Source: Cynocephalus volans
Taxonomy: Eukaryota > Chordata > Mammalia > Dermoptera > Cynocephalidae
Direction: 5' to 3'
Assembly (NCBI RefSeq): GCF_027409185.1
Contig: NC_084463.1
Coordinates: forward strand, 156,662,369 to 156,726,368
Length of the DNA: 64,000 bases
Within the stretch, counting starts at the first letter, position 1. Each line of letters opens with the position of its first letter. A model generated the notes under the pieces. It saw nothing but the letters and a program-made list of their open reading frames with translations. It did not search any database and was not told where the DNA came from. This document shows, piece by piece, positions 8,337-20,700 of this stretch. Both the position numbers and the translations under genes were made by a program.

Positions 8337-11300
8337 TGAGGTTCCGGAGGTGTGTGAGTCGCTGGTTCCGATCCCTGTGGTCCCCGGCCCTTCCCCTTCT
8401 CTCGCAGAGCTCAGCCTAAACCCTCCGCTCGCGCGCGTTGGGGACATTGCTCCTCAACTTGCCCAAAGTGGGGTTTCGCAGCCCCTCCCACCTTGAGTGC
8501 CAGAAGGTCTCGACGTGTGGGGCTCAAATACCCCCAAATCCTTGGCTGGGCCTATTGGAGGCCGGCTCAGTTACCAATGTGCTGGCCTCGAACGGGCAGT
8601 GCCGTCTCTGTGCCCCATTTTCCCCTCCAAATAGTGACAAGGTTAGATCTCTGAGGTGCCTTTCAGTTGTGATACCCCCTGAGTAACCTCTTGACTTTCA
8701 CCCCCAAAGCCGAAAGAGAAGAGTTTGACGGCGATTGCCGGGAAGAAGGGGAGCGCGGGAAGCTTCCCACCTCCTCACCTTCGCCACTTCATTATCAGCA
8801 ATCAGAAGTGCCCCTAAGTGGCCCGTCCCACTAGCTGCAACCTCTTGTTTTCTCCAGATTAGACACAGAACCGTACAAGTGACAGAGACTGTGCTGTCCT
8901 CCCCCATCCCACTTTTCTTTGCTCATCTTTTCAGGTAAACGGTTGTCCTCAACCCCCCTGGAAATCCTCTTCTTTCTGAACGCGTGGTATTATGCTACCT
9001 ATTTTCTGCTGGAACTCTTCGTATTTCTGTATAAAGGTAAGGCTTGGGGCTTGACCACTCCTGCCATAACTCCACATCCCTTCCTCACTTCAGCCCACAG
9101 CCAACTCTTCCCAAGATCCTTCTTATTGTTAATTCTTTTCTGCACCCAGCTCTTCTTCACTGCAAGGCAGAGTCTCTTCATCAGATGGCACTTTGGGAAT
9201 GATTCAGTACGAAGTCCCTTAGCAAGAATTTCTGAGTTTGGGAAATATGGGCTTCTCCATTCTGACTTCCCCATCACTTCTCTTTGCTGAACTCCACTTT
9301 AAGCCGATTGGTGACCCTCAGAAACTATTCAGTGGCCTGTATGTACCCACATACATTTAATCATTTTGGAGAGTAGAGTCCCCATAGACTTTTGTAGTTA
9401 GGTGTAAAACTCCACAGTAATGAGCCTACCTCTAACAGACATAGTCGCACTATGAATAACATATCCTGCAACCACATCTCACTAACAAGTTCATGGAGAG
9501 CTGACTGATGTCCTCTTTATTTCAAAATGTGTGGCAGTTTATGTGAGTGCTGTTATATGTTGTTTGCAAGCTCTTATTTTAAAAAAGGTTTTATTGAAAT
9601 ATATTGATTGTACATATTTATGGGTGTTTGCAGACTCTGGCTTTTGTATTGGCAGGTCTCCTGCTACCATATCCAACAGCCAACCTAGTACTGGATGTGG
9701 TGATGCTCCTCCTTTATCTTGGAATTGAAGTAATTCGACTGTTTTTTGGTGAGTGTTGTCCAGAGAGTATTTCCATTCCTTATGAGACCAGCTGGTATCT
9801 GTAACTTGATTAACAAGAAAAAGTACATATTCTAGGCTCACTATCAGAGACTGGATCTGATGGCATATCCCATTACTCCCTCTCTGAAGTTTCAAGCTGC
9901 TACTTCATATTTTGGGTCAAGATTTTCATGTCTGTTGCTCTGAAGGGCTAGAGGTGGGCCGTAGCATGGAATATTAGATGATTTCTTCCCAACTGCCTAA
10001 TTGCTGCAAGAGTGCCTGGTTCCTTTCACTGAACTACTTGGGAGGATAGATTCAGTTGTAACTCCATGTCCAGGGCAGTACATACCTGTACAGATCAGCA
10101 CTAAGATCCCCTCCAGTTCTCTGAACAAGGATCTCTTTTGGACAAGTTTGACATCCCCAGAAATACAAAACAAAACTCTTTTTAGTTAGTATATCTCATC
10201 CATGAAAACAATGTTAAAGCACAAACTGTGGGGAAAAATACTTGCAACACATATAAGAAAGGATAAAGAAGGCTCACATAAGTCAGTAAGGAAAAGACAA
10301 AGTAATTTAAAAAATTGGTAAGGGACGCTAATAGGCAATTCACATAAGAATAATTACAGAGGACCAATAAACTTGACAAGATGCCCAAATTCACTAATAA
10401 AAAGCAAATTGAAATAATAAGGTAACATTTTTCATCCATCAGATTAGCAAAAATAAGATTTACAATACTAGAATTAGAGAAGGTGTGGGGAAAAGGTAAT
10501 TTTTTTACACTGTTGTGGGAATATAAATTAGTGCAAGCTTTTTGGTTCATATTTTTAGCTGGATGCTTAGCTTAGTTGTTTAAAGAAAGGTGCTGATGAC
10601 GTCAAGATCTGGGGTTAGATCCCTGTACAAGCCAGCAAAAAAAAAAATTGGTATTCTTAGATGTAACAATTTCACTTCTAAAACTGGATTTAAAAAACAA
10701 ACACATCCACAGATATGCAAAGATAGCTACATGAGAATGTTTACTACCACAAATTTTAGAACATCAAAACATTAGAAACAATCTAAACACCTATCAGTAT
10801 AGGATTAGATTAATAAATTATGGTATTAGTTCAGTGGAATTGTACATAATCATTAAAAAAGAATTAAGGTAGTTATGTGTGTGGAAAAATGTCTGTTAGA
10901 AAAAATAAGTTGCGAAACAGTACAGTATGATTCTGTTTTTATAATAACAGTCATATGTACAAGGATTCAGATCCCCATACTGACAAGCCACCAAAAAAAC
11001 CCCCCAAAAATGGTAATATGTGAGTATAAGCATACAAAAAAATGTGGAACAATATATGTCATTCTGTAATAAGGACCATCTTCAGGGGGTGGAGACATAG
11101 AGATCTTTCACTTTCTATATTTTCTTTTCTTTTTTTTTTATAAAGATGACCGGTAAGGGGATCTCAACCCTTGGCTTGGTGTTGTCAACACCACACTCAG
11201 CTAGTGAGCCAACCGGCCATCCCTATATAGGATCTGAACCCGTGGCCTTGGTGTTATCAGACCGCACTCTCCTGAGTGAGCCACGAGCCGGCCCACTTTC

Positions 11301-12140
11301 TATATTTTCTAAATTTATTTTCTGTATTAGTTGAAAAGTTCTCAGTGATTATATATTATTTTTATAATTTAAAAAATTTACTACTAAATAAAGATACAAT
11401 TGTCCCTTGAGTGGGAGCCAGAATGGAAGCAAGATCTCTGGGATAAATGACTCCAATCCTGTAACTCTTCCAAAGCCTTAGATTTTAGTACAGGGGGACC
11501 CCATTCATAAATCTGCACATCCCCATTCAGGATCATTTTTCTCTGCCTGACCAGTCCATCACCTTTCACCCACCTTTGCCCTGAGGCCAGGGAAAGCAGG
11601 CCACTTGGAGGTGACTCCATGGGCTGTGTCTGACAGGTACAAAGGGAAATCTCTGCCAACGAAAGATGCCGCTTGGTATTAGTGTGGCCTTGACCTTCCC
11701 ATCTGCCATGATGGCCTCCTATTACCTGCTGCTGCAGACCTACGTGCTCCGCCTGGAAGCCATCATGAACGGCATTTTACTCTTCTTTTGTGGTTCAGAG
11801 TTGCTGCTTGAGGTGCTCACCCTGGCCTCTTTCTCCAGGTACTGCTGCTGAGGGACTATTTCTCATCACTGGAGGGGGTTGGGTTCCCATCCCAGGGAGG
11901 GATTCATTGTTCTTCTGGAGCCTGAGGGATCTAAAGGACTTTAAAGTGGGAGAGAGGTGCCTATGGGACTGCCTTTCCTATCTAGGGTAGGTAGAAAGTT
12001 ACCCACTCAGGGAAGATATTCTCCTTTTCTTTGGGGCCAAGAGGCTTGGAATATAGAACAGTTCAGGCCAGCTTCTCTTGTTCACTGGTCTTTTAACATT
12101 TTCTTTCTTTCTTTCTGCCATCAGTATGGACAGGATTTGA
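8323..12140 (+). CDS. TMEM216: TMEM216, transmembrane protein 216 (spliced, 5 exons, 141 aa)
   Basis: Tetraspan membrane protein of the ciliary transition zone (MKS/B9 complex), needed for ciliogenesis; human mutations cause Joubert and Meckel syndromes. Seen: coding exons 8323-8335, 8935-9036, 9656-9748, 11637-11838 and 12125-12140 join in frame through GT/AG sites to 426 nt. The protein starts MAPRGKRLSSTPLEILFF and ends FSSMDRI, and matches the human protein as I remember it almost throughout. Four hydrophobic stretches lie around residues 13-38, 41-66, 82-104 and 110-132. The arginine of EVIRLFFG, the residue hit in Joubert patients (human R73), is intact. The start is the inner Met in AAGATGGCGCC: the human upstream start seven codons earlier reads CAG here. 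The promoter is CpG-rich. Upstream in other mammals lies TMEM138, which is outside this window. The gene is convergent with CPSF7. Confidence 0.97.
8935..9036 (+). CDS. TMEM216: TMEM216 exon 2
   Basis: Acceptor TTTTCAG|GTAAACGG, donor AAAG|GTAAGG. It encodes the end of the cytosolic N-terminus and the first membrane segment (LNAWYYATYFLLELFVFLYK). Confidence 0.96.
9656..9748 (+). CDS. TMEM216: TMEM216 exon 3
   Basis: Acceptor GGCAG|GTCTCC, donor TTTTG|GTGAGTG. It encodes the second membrane segment (LPYPTANLVLDVVMLLLYLG) and the conserved EVIRLFFG. Confidence 0.96.
10558..10648 (+). mobile_element. Diverged monomeric tRNA SINE
   Basis: GCTGGATGCTTAGCTTAGTT, GGTGCTGATGACGTCAAG, GATCCCTGTACAAGCCAGCA and poly(A). 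Older than the dimers, judging by divergence. Confidence 0.75.
10960..11006 (+). mobile_element. Truncated monomeric SINE 3' end
   Basis: CAAGGATTCAGATCCCCATA, CTGACAAGCCACC and an A-rich tail: only the B-box half remains. Confidence 0.65.
11126..11294 (-). mobile_element. Dimeric tRNA SINE with TSD
   Basis: GATGACCGGTAAGGGGATCT, CATCCCTATATAGGATCTGA and GAGCCACGAGCCGGCCC. Perfect 16-bp target duplication ACTTTCTATATTTTCT at 11110-11125 and 11295-11310. Confidence 0.94.
11637..11838 (+). CDS. TMEM216: TMEM216 exon 4
   Basis: Acceptor TGACAG|GTACAAAG, donor CTCCAG|GTACTG. It encodes the loop around NLCQRKMP and membrane segments three and four (MMASYYLLLQTYVLRLEAIM, then the GILLFFCGSELLLEVL stretch). 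It is the longest coding exon of the gene. Confidence 0.97.
12125..12140 (+). CDS. TMEM216: TMEM216 exon 5, terminal coding part
   Basis: Acceptor GCCATCAG|TATGG after a pyrimidine-rich TTTCTTTCTTTC tract. Only the last codons (S-M-D-R-I-stop) are coding, identical to the human C-terminus as I recall it. The rest of the exon is 3'UTR. Confidence 0.95.
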
Positions 12141-12715
12141 AGTACAAAAATTTCAGCCAGCAGAGCCCATCAGGGTGACACCATACATACTTCTGGCCCT
12201 TTAGCCACACCAATGAGGAATGGTGGGTCAAGCTGTCCTGAGAAAGGTTGTGCAGCTTTTCCTCAGCACAGACATTTGGGTAACCAACCCAGCATAAAGC
12301 CAGTGGGCACCATCTTCTAAACTGGGACCATAAGCCCAAGAAACTCTTCTGCACTCCAGTGTAGGGAGGGGTAAGGTTATTCCCATCCTGGCCCTTCTCA
12401 GAATAAATTCCCTGCTGACCTCAAGTTTTCCTCTTTGATCTTCATGGCCAGAGCATCTTGTGCAGACCGTCTAGGCTCCTAGGGCTTCCAGCAAGACCTG
12501 AGCCACACGTTGCCTGTATGTGCTGTGCCACACCTGTCCTGCATGAGCAGAGAGAGGCTGATGTTAGTGGGCTCCCAGAGTGGTACAAAAGCCTCTCACC
12601 CCATTCCTCAATAAGACAGAGCTCCAGAACTTTTTTAGTAGCTCATAGTGTTATTTTCCTACTCTCATCATGAAACAAGAATTTTATAATAAATATGTAT
12701 TTTCTTTTGTGGGAG
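12141..12715 (+). other. TMEM216: TMEM216 3'UTR with two candidate poly(A) signals
   Basis: AATAAA occurs at 12402-12407 and again at 12688-12693, the latter followed by a T/GT-rich stretch typical of a downstream element. Which one is used, or whether both are, cannot be decided from sequence alone. The open frames here have no recognisable protein. Confidence 0.6.
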
Positions 12716-14940
12716 TTGCAGTCTTTTCCTTATGGCACCTGTCCCTAGAATTTAACCCACTCCAAGAGAGGGTAGAGACCATCTCAGCACTTTTTTAGTC
12801 CGTGCTTAGTGATAACACAAAGGCAGTGATGAAGGTATCCCACTGATTCTCTTCCCCAAGTTGCAGCCTGAATACCTAAAGGCACTGCCATCTTCTTATC
12901 ATCTTTAGGTCAGCATCTTCTCTCTCATTCCTCTTACAGAATCATCACTACCTTTTGGGGTGGGCCATGTGTAATTGGAAGAAGCATTTTCTAAACTTAC
13001 CAAAACTTTTATTTATTTATTTTTTTGGTCATTTACTTTAACATTTGAGTTAACATAAAAGCAACACACACTTTGTTTTTAAAGCTGGAGAAATGTCACC
13101 CTAGATGAGTGTATCATTTCTTTTTCCAAGTAACCATCTTTAAAATTATTTCTCATCTTGCTTGGAAGCAACCGTTTTTTAGCCCCAAGAAGCCACCAGA
13201 AACCATGACCAATTCTACTTTAGGAAACTTTGAGGTCCCTCTGCCTACTGTCAGATGAATCCTAGAATATCTGCTCTTACTCAAAGTAAAAAGTGACTTT
13301 TAAGCATTCTTTACTGGATTTTAACTCTTATTTTCTGTGATCAGGCTCATTCTCATCCTATGAAGGTCTCCACTGTCCAAAGCTGATGCTTATTCTTGTT
13401 TTCTAACCCTTTTGTGCCCTTGCCTCCTAGATGCCCTTGGGGTCTATCCAAAAACTATAGACAGGTCTAAATAGTAACCAAAAATTCAATAGGAACTTCT
13501 CTAATATTTCAATCACAACTCCTACTAATACCAATTTGCTGCTGCTTCTCACACTGCTCCTTTCTCTAGCTCTGCTTTGAAGAAATCAGGCTTCAAACTA
13601 GAGGGGAACCCATTCTCCATAGCCTCCCTATTTCATTTAGAGCTTCAGTGGTTAAGGTCACCCTCCCAGCAATACAGATAAATGGATGGAAGGCTCAGCT
13701 GGAAGTTTAGAGGTGGCTTATAAAATCCAAACATTAGAATTCAAAGGGACCTTGGAGATAACTAAATCTAATCTCCCACTTTGTAGGCTTAGAGGTGAGA
13801 AGTAACAGCCAGCACCGTGCTGGAACTAGAAGTCTTAATAGGTACCACTTGAGGATGAGGATCGTGGTTTAAAATGAAGATGTGATTAGAAATAGGAAGT
13901 CCTCATTTATTTCATGGTTACGTGGAAGCTTAATGCATTGTGCTTCCTGTGAGTGGCTCCATAAATGTTCATTCTTCCTGATGCCTGTTGGAGCCACCTG
14001 TGTAGATGCAGTGAGTCACACTAGAGTAGAACATCATATGACAGAAACTGAGGCAGTGAGGGACGGTAATCAGTGGAACTAGTCTTTCAGGGTTAACGCG
14101 GCCAGAGGCTGCACTCACTAGAGTGCAAGGGAAATTACTTTACAGCCTATACAGACTTGGAGGCACCAACATTCTGGGACAGTGGAGAGGACTGAACAAA
14201 GGAGCAGGCCCTCGTCACACGAGTAGTCAGAGGCCTGCTCAGCTACTCACACTCATGTCTAGGACTGCAAGTAAGTCTGTAGTAGCCATCTATATGGACT
14301 AAGATCTGGCCCAGATCAGGAGGCATTTAGGACACACGATTCATGTTTCTGGCTCCACACCATGGCAGCAACTCATAGGAGACTAATATTCATCCAGAGC
14401 CTGGCAGGGAATACTTAATCCACAGAATGATCCTATGAAGCAAAAGGAAATCAACTCAGATGTTAAATCATGTTGTCTAAGGGCATTCAGTTTAGGAGTT
14501 GGGATTTAAACCTAGAGGTGACCCAAAGGACCTTCCCTTTCTGCACCACCATGGTGCCTCCTAGATGAAACTAAATGTATTTGTGTCTCTAAGCTAGCAG
14601 TCCCCACACTTTAGTTTACAAATAAGTCATCTGGGGCATAAAAAGATCACTAGACCTTAAGTAGAGATTGATGCAGCCCAGAAGAGGCATTTTAGCAAGC
14701 ATGGTAGATAATTGAGACACCTGTGACCATGGAACTCAACTTGACAACAGTAGTTTAAGTTCTGAGAGGGACTCCGACTATTTTTTCCCTCCCCTTTCAG
14801 TTTCACATCATCATAGACCCTCTAGGGAATTTCCCTTCTTCTAAAGGTTACTTGTTTTTACACTGATCTTGCCTTTTCTGGTACCAATACACATTATAAC
14901 CTGCTCTGTGGTTCATCTTTTATTGTCCAACCCCCCTCTT
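12716..14940. other. Intergenic DNA between convergent TMEM216 and CPSF7
   Basis: Unique, moderately AT-rich. Weak traces of ancient repeats occur at about 13,730-13,810 and 14,380-14,540 (MIR-like GGAGTTGGGATTTAAACCTA). No coding exon recognised. Confidence 0.5.
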
Positions 14941-14954
14941 CAGCTGGCTTTTTA

Positions 14955-15064
14955 TTTTTATTTTTTATTTATTTATTTATTTATGTCTTTTTGTGACCGG
15001 TAAGGGGATCGCAACCCTTGGCGTGGTGTCGCCCGCACCGTGCTCAGCCAGTGAGCACACCGGT
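14955..15064 (-). mobile_element. Half-dimer tRNA SINE with TSD
   Basis: TTTA-rich tail, GTCTTTTTGTGACCGGTAAG, GGATCGCAACCCTTGGCGTG and GAGCACACCGGT. Target duplication CAGCTGGCTTTTTA at 14941-14954 and 15065-15078. Only the second unit of the GC-rich type is present. Confidence 0.88.
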
Positions 15065-15067
15065 CAG

Positions 15068-15087
15068 CTGGCTTTTTAAAAAGCCAG
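15068..15087. repeat. Perfect 20-bp palindrome
   Basis: CTGGCTTTTTAAAAAGCCAG is exactly self-complementary. Its left half is the downstream copy of the adjacent SINE target duplication. Confidence 0.95.
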
Positions 15088-15684
15088 ATTTTCCAGAATC
15101 TCAAGACCACCCCACAACACTTCCACTAAGCTTTCTAATCTATAGAGATAGCTGTTCAGTTCACAAAGCACATGCACATTCATCTCTGATTCTTAAAATA
15201 TCCTGTGTGGAAGGCAAACAGCTATTTTCATCTTACAGATGAAAAAGAGATCAAGGTTACATTGCTTGTCCATGGTTAGATAAATAGATGGTGAAGTAGG
15301 TGCTAGCAATCAGGTCTTCTAATTCCTATCACGTGGTTCTTCCCTTCCTGAACTTAATGACAGTGGAATTGAACTGTACAAGGTAGGAAATTTGCTCTGA
15401 AAGTAAGTCTTAGGAGTCTTGAAGGATAAAGGATGACTTGGATGTTCTTTAACCAGGCTTTCAGATGGCTAAAGAAAAAAGCTAAGCCTCAAGCAGTGCC
15501 TCTAAAGGTTTGCACTAGAGGTTTCTTAGGAGGCTTATCACAGTTAACTACAACTGTAGAGAAACCATTGCCCGACATGCAATTCCAGCTTAGAATGTGG
15601 GGTTTCACTACCACCCTTCAGCGGCTACATTGGCCCATGCCCATGCCCCAGACACCTCAACAAATCTATTCAATGCAGAATCCA

Positions 15685-17758
15685 TAAAACAGCTCACACC
15701 CCATTTATTATTTAAAAATATTTTGTTACAAAAGGAAAAAAATACAATGCAGTATAAAAGATTGACAGCGTCATCAAGTTTATTACACAATTTTCAACCT
15801 ATCAGAAAGACAAACAAATCACCAACAACAGGGGGACGGGGCCTTGGCCTTTTTGAGGGTTGGGGTTTTTTTTCCTTTTGCTATCAGGAAATAAAACTAA
15901 AAATTGTGTCATTGAGTAAAAACAAAACAAAAATGGGGAGAAAAAAATTCTCCGGGTAAACGGCTTTTCTGGTATTCTATATATATTTATTCCTTAAACT
16001 GTCACCTTACTTGGTTTTTTCTACATTTTAAAAAGACACCCAGAGCTGCTCTCGAGGATAAGCACATCTCTTAACACTTGGCCAGTTGGGCGGGGTGCCG
16101 TGTTCTGAAGTGGAGGTGGGGATGGGGTTGGGGGACAGGGGGAATAAGCTACAACCAACAGCCTCTGTCCCAAGGGAATGTGCCTCTCTCCAACCCTGGG
16201 GGGAACTCCCTCAGTGACTGAGGGCTATGTCAGAAACGTGCTGGGAACAGAGGAAGGGTTCAGTCCAAGCCAGTCTCTCCACTCTGAGTCCGAAGGGTCT
16301 CCAGTGACCCTACGTCTCACCTTCCAAGTATCATCTCACATGCCACATCTCTTCTCATGTTAGATGTCATATGCCCTGCAGATGCATGCAGAAGTAGCAT
16401 CACTCCACAGGTACTGCAGGACCCTCTTGCTGCCTCCTCCTTCAGCAGCAACCACATCACAATTTGGATATTATGGGAAAAGCAATTCCATTTACCTGTG
16501 TGGAAATGGCCCCCCAGAGTGCTGGTCCTTAGAACTCTGAGCTGAGTTCATTCAAGTCAGGCTCCATTTCTTCCTTGCTCTTTATCAGAAGCAGGAAGTG
16601 CCTCCAGGCGGAGTGAGGGGAGCTATTAAGTCAACAGTTGAAAGGTGGAAAGACACCACATTTGTGACTTTACCTGCCTACTAGTCCCAGGTTATCCCAC
16701 AATAAGTCAAAGTATGTACCTGGGATGCAAGCCCCTGCTTACATCAAATGTGAAAAAAGAAAGCCTAAGGAAGTAGGCCATATCCTGCCCAACTTGCCTC
16801 CTTCCCCACTCCTCCTGGTACTTCATAGAGTTCTTCACTGCTGAGGTCCCAATGTCCCCATCTCCCAATGGCAGTACCTTCCTCTAAAACAAGGAAGCAG
16901 CCTTCTTGGGGAAGGGCTCCATGTGTTTAATGGAGAAGCCCCAGGGAAAGCGAACAACTAACAGCTGGCTATTGCAAGAGGCAACCAAGCACTTAAGCAG
17001 CAGAGGGTGGTATCAGGCTCTGCCAGGCTTCCCTGCTGAAAGCAGCCTCATGGGCCTTCTCTGCTTAGGAAGGGCAAGTCCACTGAGGAGGCTGGGCAGC
17101 AGGGAGCTGAAAGGGTTCAGCCCTCTGGGAGGTCAGGGAAATAAACCGTCAATATGTGAGAGGGAAAGGCAAAAACAGAAGTAGCTTTTATAAGGTAATT
17201 TCTGTTCTCATGGTCCCTCTTCAAAGGGCTGGGAAGATAAAGGAGTAAAACAAAGAAGTGGTATGTTGAGCAACGGGGCTAGACCCTCTTGGCCCCATCA
17301 GATCTAGTGCTGAGGGCAGGACCCTGGGCGTATTTTGGCACACCCAGTCACTCTCCTAAATCCCAAATGGAGGATCCATTTTCTTTGGGAAGGAGGTCTT
17401 CCCATCAACCTCACCACTGAACTGCTCCTGGAGAATCAGAAACTCATACATTTCCTTGGACAAAACACCATTCTCTATGGAGACCAGGGGCCAGGACATG
17501 CTGTTTTCTTCCTGTCTGCCAGCCCTCCCAACCACATGAAGTCTTTACGTTCTTTCCCCTGGCAAACAGGAGGTGTGGGACTGGGAGGGCTGCCAAGCAA
17601 TCTTCAATCCTGTAGGGCAGAGGGTATTCCCTGGGTGTCTGGAGGGAGTTAGGGGTTTGGAGGAAGGGGAAGGGGTGGAGTGGCCTCCGTCCTTTAGTCC
17701 TGATCAAGGTGAGGAGATGCAAGTCCATTAAAAAAAACATTTGCTTCCAACCAGACTC
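15685..17758 (-). other. CPSF7: Inferred CPSF7 terminal 3'UTR exon with tandem poly(A) signals
   Basis: On the minus strand a strong acceptor (long TTTCTTTCTTTTCTTCTG tract, then TTGCAG|GAGTCTGG at 17758) opens about 2.07 kb without recognisable repeats. Two AATAAA signals lie near the far end (plus-strand TTTATT at 15779-15784 and 15704-15709). It would pair with the donor at 22044/22043. The alternative is one long 6.3-kb 3'UTR from 22048 to about 15,685. Neither is proven by sequence alone. Confidence 0.55.
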
Positions 17759-20700
17759 CTGCAATGAGAACATCAGAAGAAAAGAAAGAAAACACAAGTT
17801 AGAGGTTACTTCCCGATTGACAGGGGTTTATATAAAATACACTGGCATTTTCTAAAGTTATAAGAAGTAGGGGACGTAAATAGAGAAAATGCAAGCCTGA
17901 TAAAATAAAAAAGAAAAAAAAAAAAAGGATTGTCTGACACTGTGAGTAGTGGCAAGGGAATGACTGGAGAAGCTACAATGAAAGCAGTTTGATTGAAAAG
18001 AGACTTTGGATGGACAAGTAAGGAAACCATAACATTTCAAGAAAAGTTGCTACAGAGGAAATGTGGTGAGTTTAAAAACTGTTTCAGAAAAATCTATTCT
18101 GAGCAAATAATAGCTTATCTTAAGTGGAGGGGGAAATATGTGGAAATGGGAGGTACTATGGTAAGAAGTAAAGTCTATGCATAACTAAATCCGTTAACTC
18201 CCCAACACCCAAGAGGCTCTGCTCTAGCAGGGAACATACGTTTACACAGGAAACTCCTAAGCCTTTTTTTTTTCTTTAAAAGAAGCTCTGGTTAAACAAA
18301 TTCCAAACAGTGTCCTTACAAGTGAGCGTATGCACGCGCACACACAGCACCAGAAACTTTCCAAGCTGTACAAAAACTCATGAGATTTTAAGTCTTTCCC
18401 TAGATGACAGCTGTGGGTGAGGGACCAAGAAACATACTAACACCAAGCAGAAATGAGCTGGCCAGGCCAGAACAGAAAGCAGAGCACAGAAGTAAAAGAA
18501 AATAACCAGTAGTCACCAAAGAAACTTAAAAACACAGTTAAAAACTTACCCAACAGTAACAGTCTAGTAAGCCATTTGTCACATTACCACCAAACTTAAG
18601 GTCCCTAGTACACTCAGCCCTTGTTCTAATGCTGCAATATCAATCTACAGCTGGTGGCGTGGTCAGCCTGACCATATGAAACAGAATTAATAGTCAAAAG
18701 GAAAAAGGGGAATTAAATTCAGGGTTGGGATTTCTACTAATGCCCAAACTGGCAACGCGGCCTATATACAAATGCTCACCATAAAATATGGAGGAGCTAT
18801 CTAAGGTAAAAAGACATCCACATGCTGCCTGATCCTTCAATACACTGAAATGGCACTATATTCAGTTTGGATCCTCAGAATCTGTATGGCCTCTGCCTGA
18901 TGGCTTTTCTAAAAACCTATGCAGGCAGGTATTTGTCCTATTTTCTATAAGGAAAAACTGAAGCCCTCAGTGTACACTACTAGGGCTTCTAAATAGTTTT
19001 CAATGGATCAGAAAGATAAGAATGAGGTGAGAATGCCTGTATTTCAAGTAGGATAACATCCTAAAATAATGAGACAACTGACATAGTTGAGAACTACAAA
19101 AAGTCAAAGCCACAGATTACCTAAGAATATATCCTCAACTCCAAAGCGCACACACACACCCCTGAGATGTAATTCGTGAACTCCTCCTATAAAACAAGAT
19201 GCAGAAGATCACTTGTGTATTAAGAGAAGTAAGCTACAGCACCCAGTTCTTAAAGGTCTATGGCTACATTTTGGTGTTAATGTTTGAATGCAGATAGAAA
19301 TCAAAGATTCCTTCAGTGGACCAATCAGGCTTCAGGCCCCAGAGTCAGGCCCTATCCTGAGGAAGGACAGACAAAGAAGGCTGCTGCTCTATTGCTGCCT
19401 CTGGACAGAATATACCTTTCTTTCACAGGGAACACCTGTTAATAGAATATAAATACAATTCTTTTCTAACTAAAAGGTTGCTGTACAGAGACGTCGATAT
19501 GCACAGAGGCCCATGTGTCATATCAACACGAAACCTCCTAAGCCACAAATTGCTAACTGCAGATAGAATTAAGGGTTTTTAGGATGGGAAAGTGAGAAAT
19601 TGACATTTTTGGGGTGTCTGATTCAGTTTATTTGGACTGAATTTTATTATTTAGATGGAATAACCAACATATCTAAGGAGTGAAAAGTCAGAAAGTGGAA
19701 AACCTGCCTCAGGGTTAATATTCTTCCTCTTGTCATGGGCCTACAAAAGTCAAATGACTGTTACTTGGGAATTAGCGTTTCAGGACTTTCAGAGTCATCC
19801 AAATTGAATCATCTTCATAATCAGAGAAAACAGTCCCATTTTATAGGTAGAAGAAATGAGGCAGTGACAGTTAAAGACTCAGATTGAAATGTTCAATCTC
19901 CAAAGTACTAATGGATCAATGGATCTTGCTGACAATTTCCTTGTTAAAATGCTGTCAGGAGCAAAGCCACCAGGAATGGTGGCATGCAGTTATATGTTCT
20001 AACTAATAAACTGAATGCAGCCAGAGACTATAATTTATGCTGACCAATTTGGTCACTCTTATCTCAGTCAGTTCCAAAGGACACAATGCTGTGGCCTGCA
20101 TGATGGTGTGGTTTTGGACCCACAAGTGACACTAGCCACAGTGCCAGCTTAAACAAGAAAAGGGAAATGCTACTACTACTACAGAAGGGATGAGATTGGA
20201 CCAAGACCTCTTCTAATGTCCACCCTCTTGTCCACTCCCTGAGAATTAATTAGGCTAAAGCTGTTTGTGGGCTCCCCCCACATCAGAGTCTGCTTTTCCA
20301 GAGGATACATGGGCACCTCCCAAAACATAACCTGTTGCAAAATCTAGAAAGAAGTATCTAGAACCCACAGCGTAACTGTTGATTCTATGTGGTTTATCCT
20401 AGATTTCAATGATATCAAGCATTCTAAGGATTTTGTGGAATGAATAAGTGGTTTAAGAACAGAGAAGGGAGGCAGATAAAAAATATCAGTAACTTCTCAT
20501 CTTCCCACTTGTTTGCCTCCTATGGAGGAAGACAAAAACAATTTGTAGCTATAAAGTTAATGCCAGATAATGCCAAACTACAAAGTAGAGGGCAGTAGTC
20601 AAACATAAGAATATTTTGTTTGTTAGAAAGTTGTCACTAGGCAAACCATTGCAGAATTTACTGTTTACAGTCAAGCTATTGCTTGTGAACTCATGGGTGA

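Larger units (their letters stand above)
10195..11105 (+). mobile_element. Old L1 3' end fragments in TMEM216 intron 3
   Basis: AGCAAATTGAAATAATAAGG, CATCAGATTAGCAAAAATAA and CACTGTTGTGGGAATATAAA are landmarks of an ancient L1 3' region. It is interrupted by SINE copies at 10558-10648 and 10960-11006. Confidence 0.75.

Noticed and set aside
7935-8447. 170-codon minus-strand open frame over the TMEM216 promoter and exon 1
   Set aside because: CpG-rich DNA has few stop codons. The frame has no recognisable domain and overlaps the promoter and first exon of a gene on the other strand.
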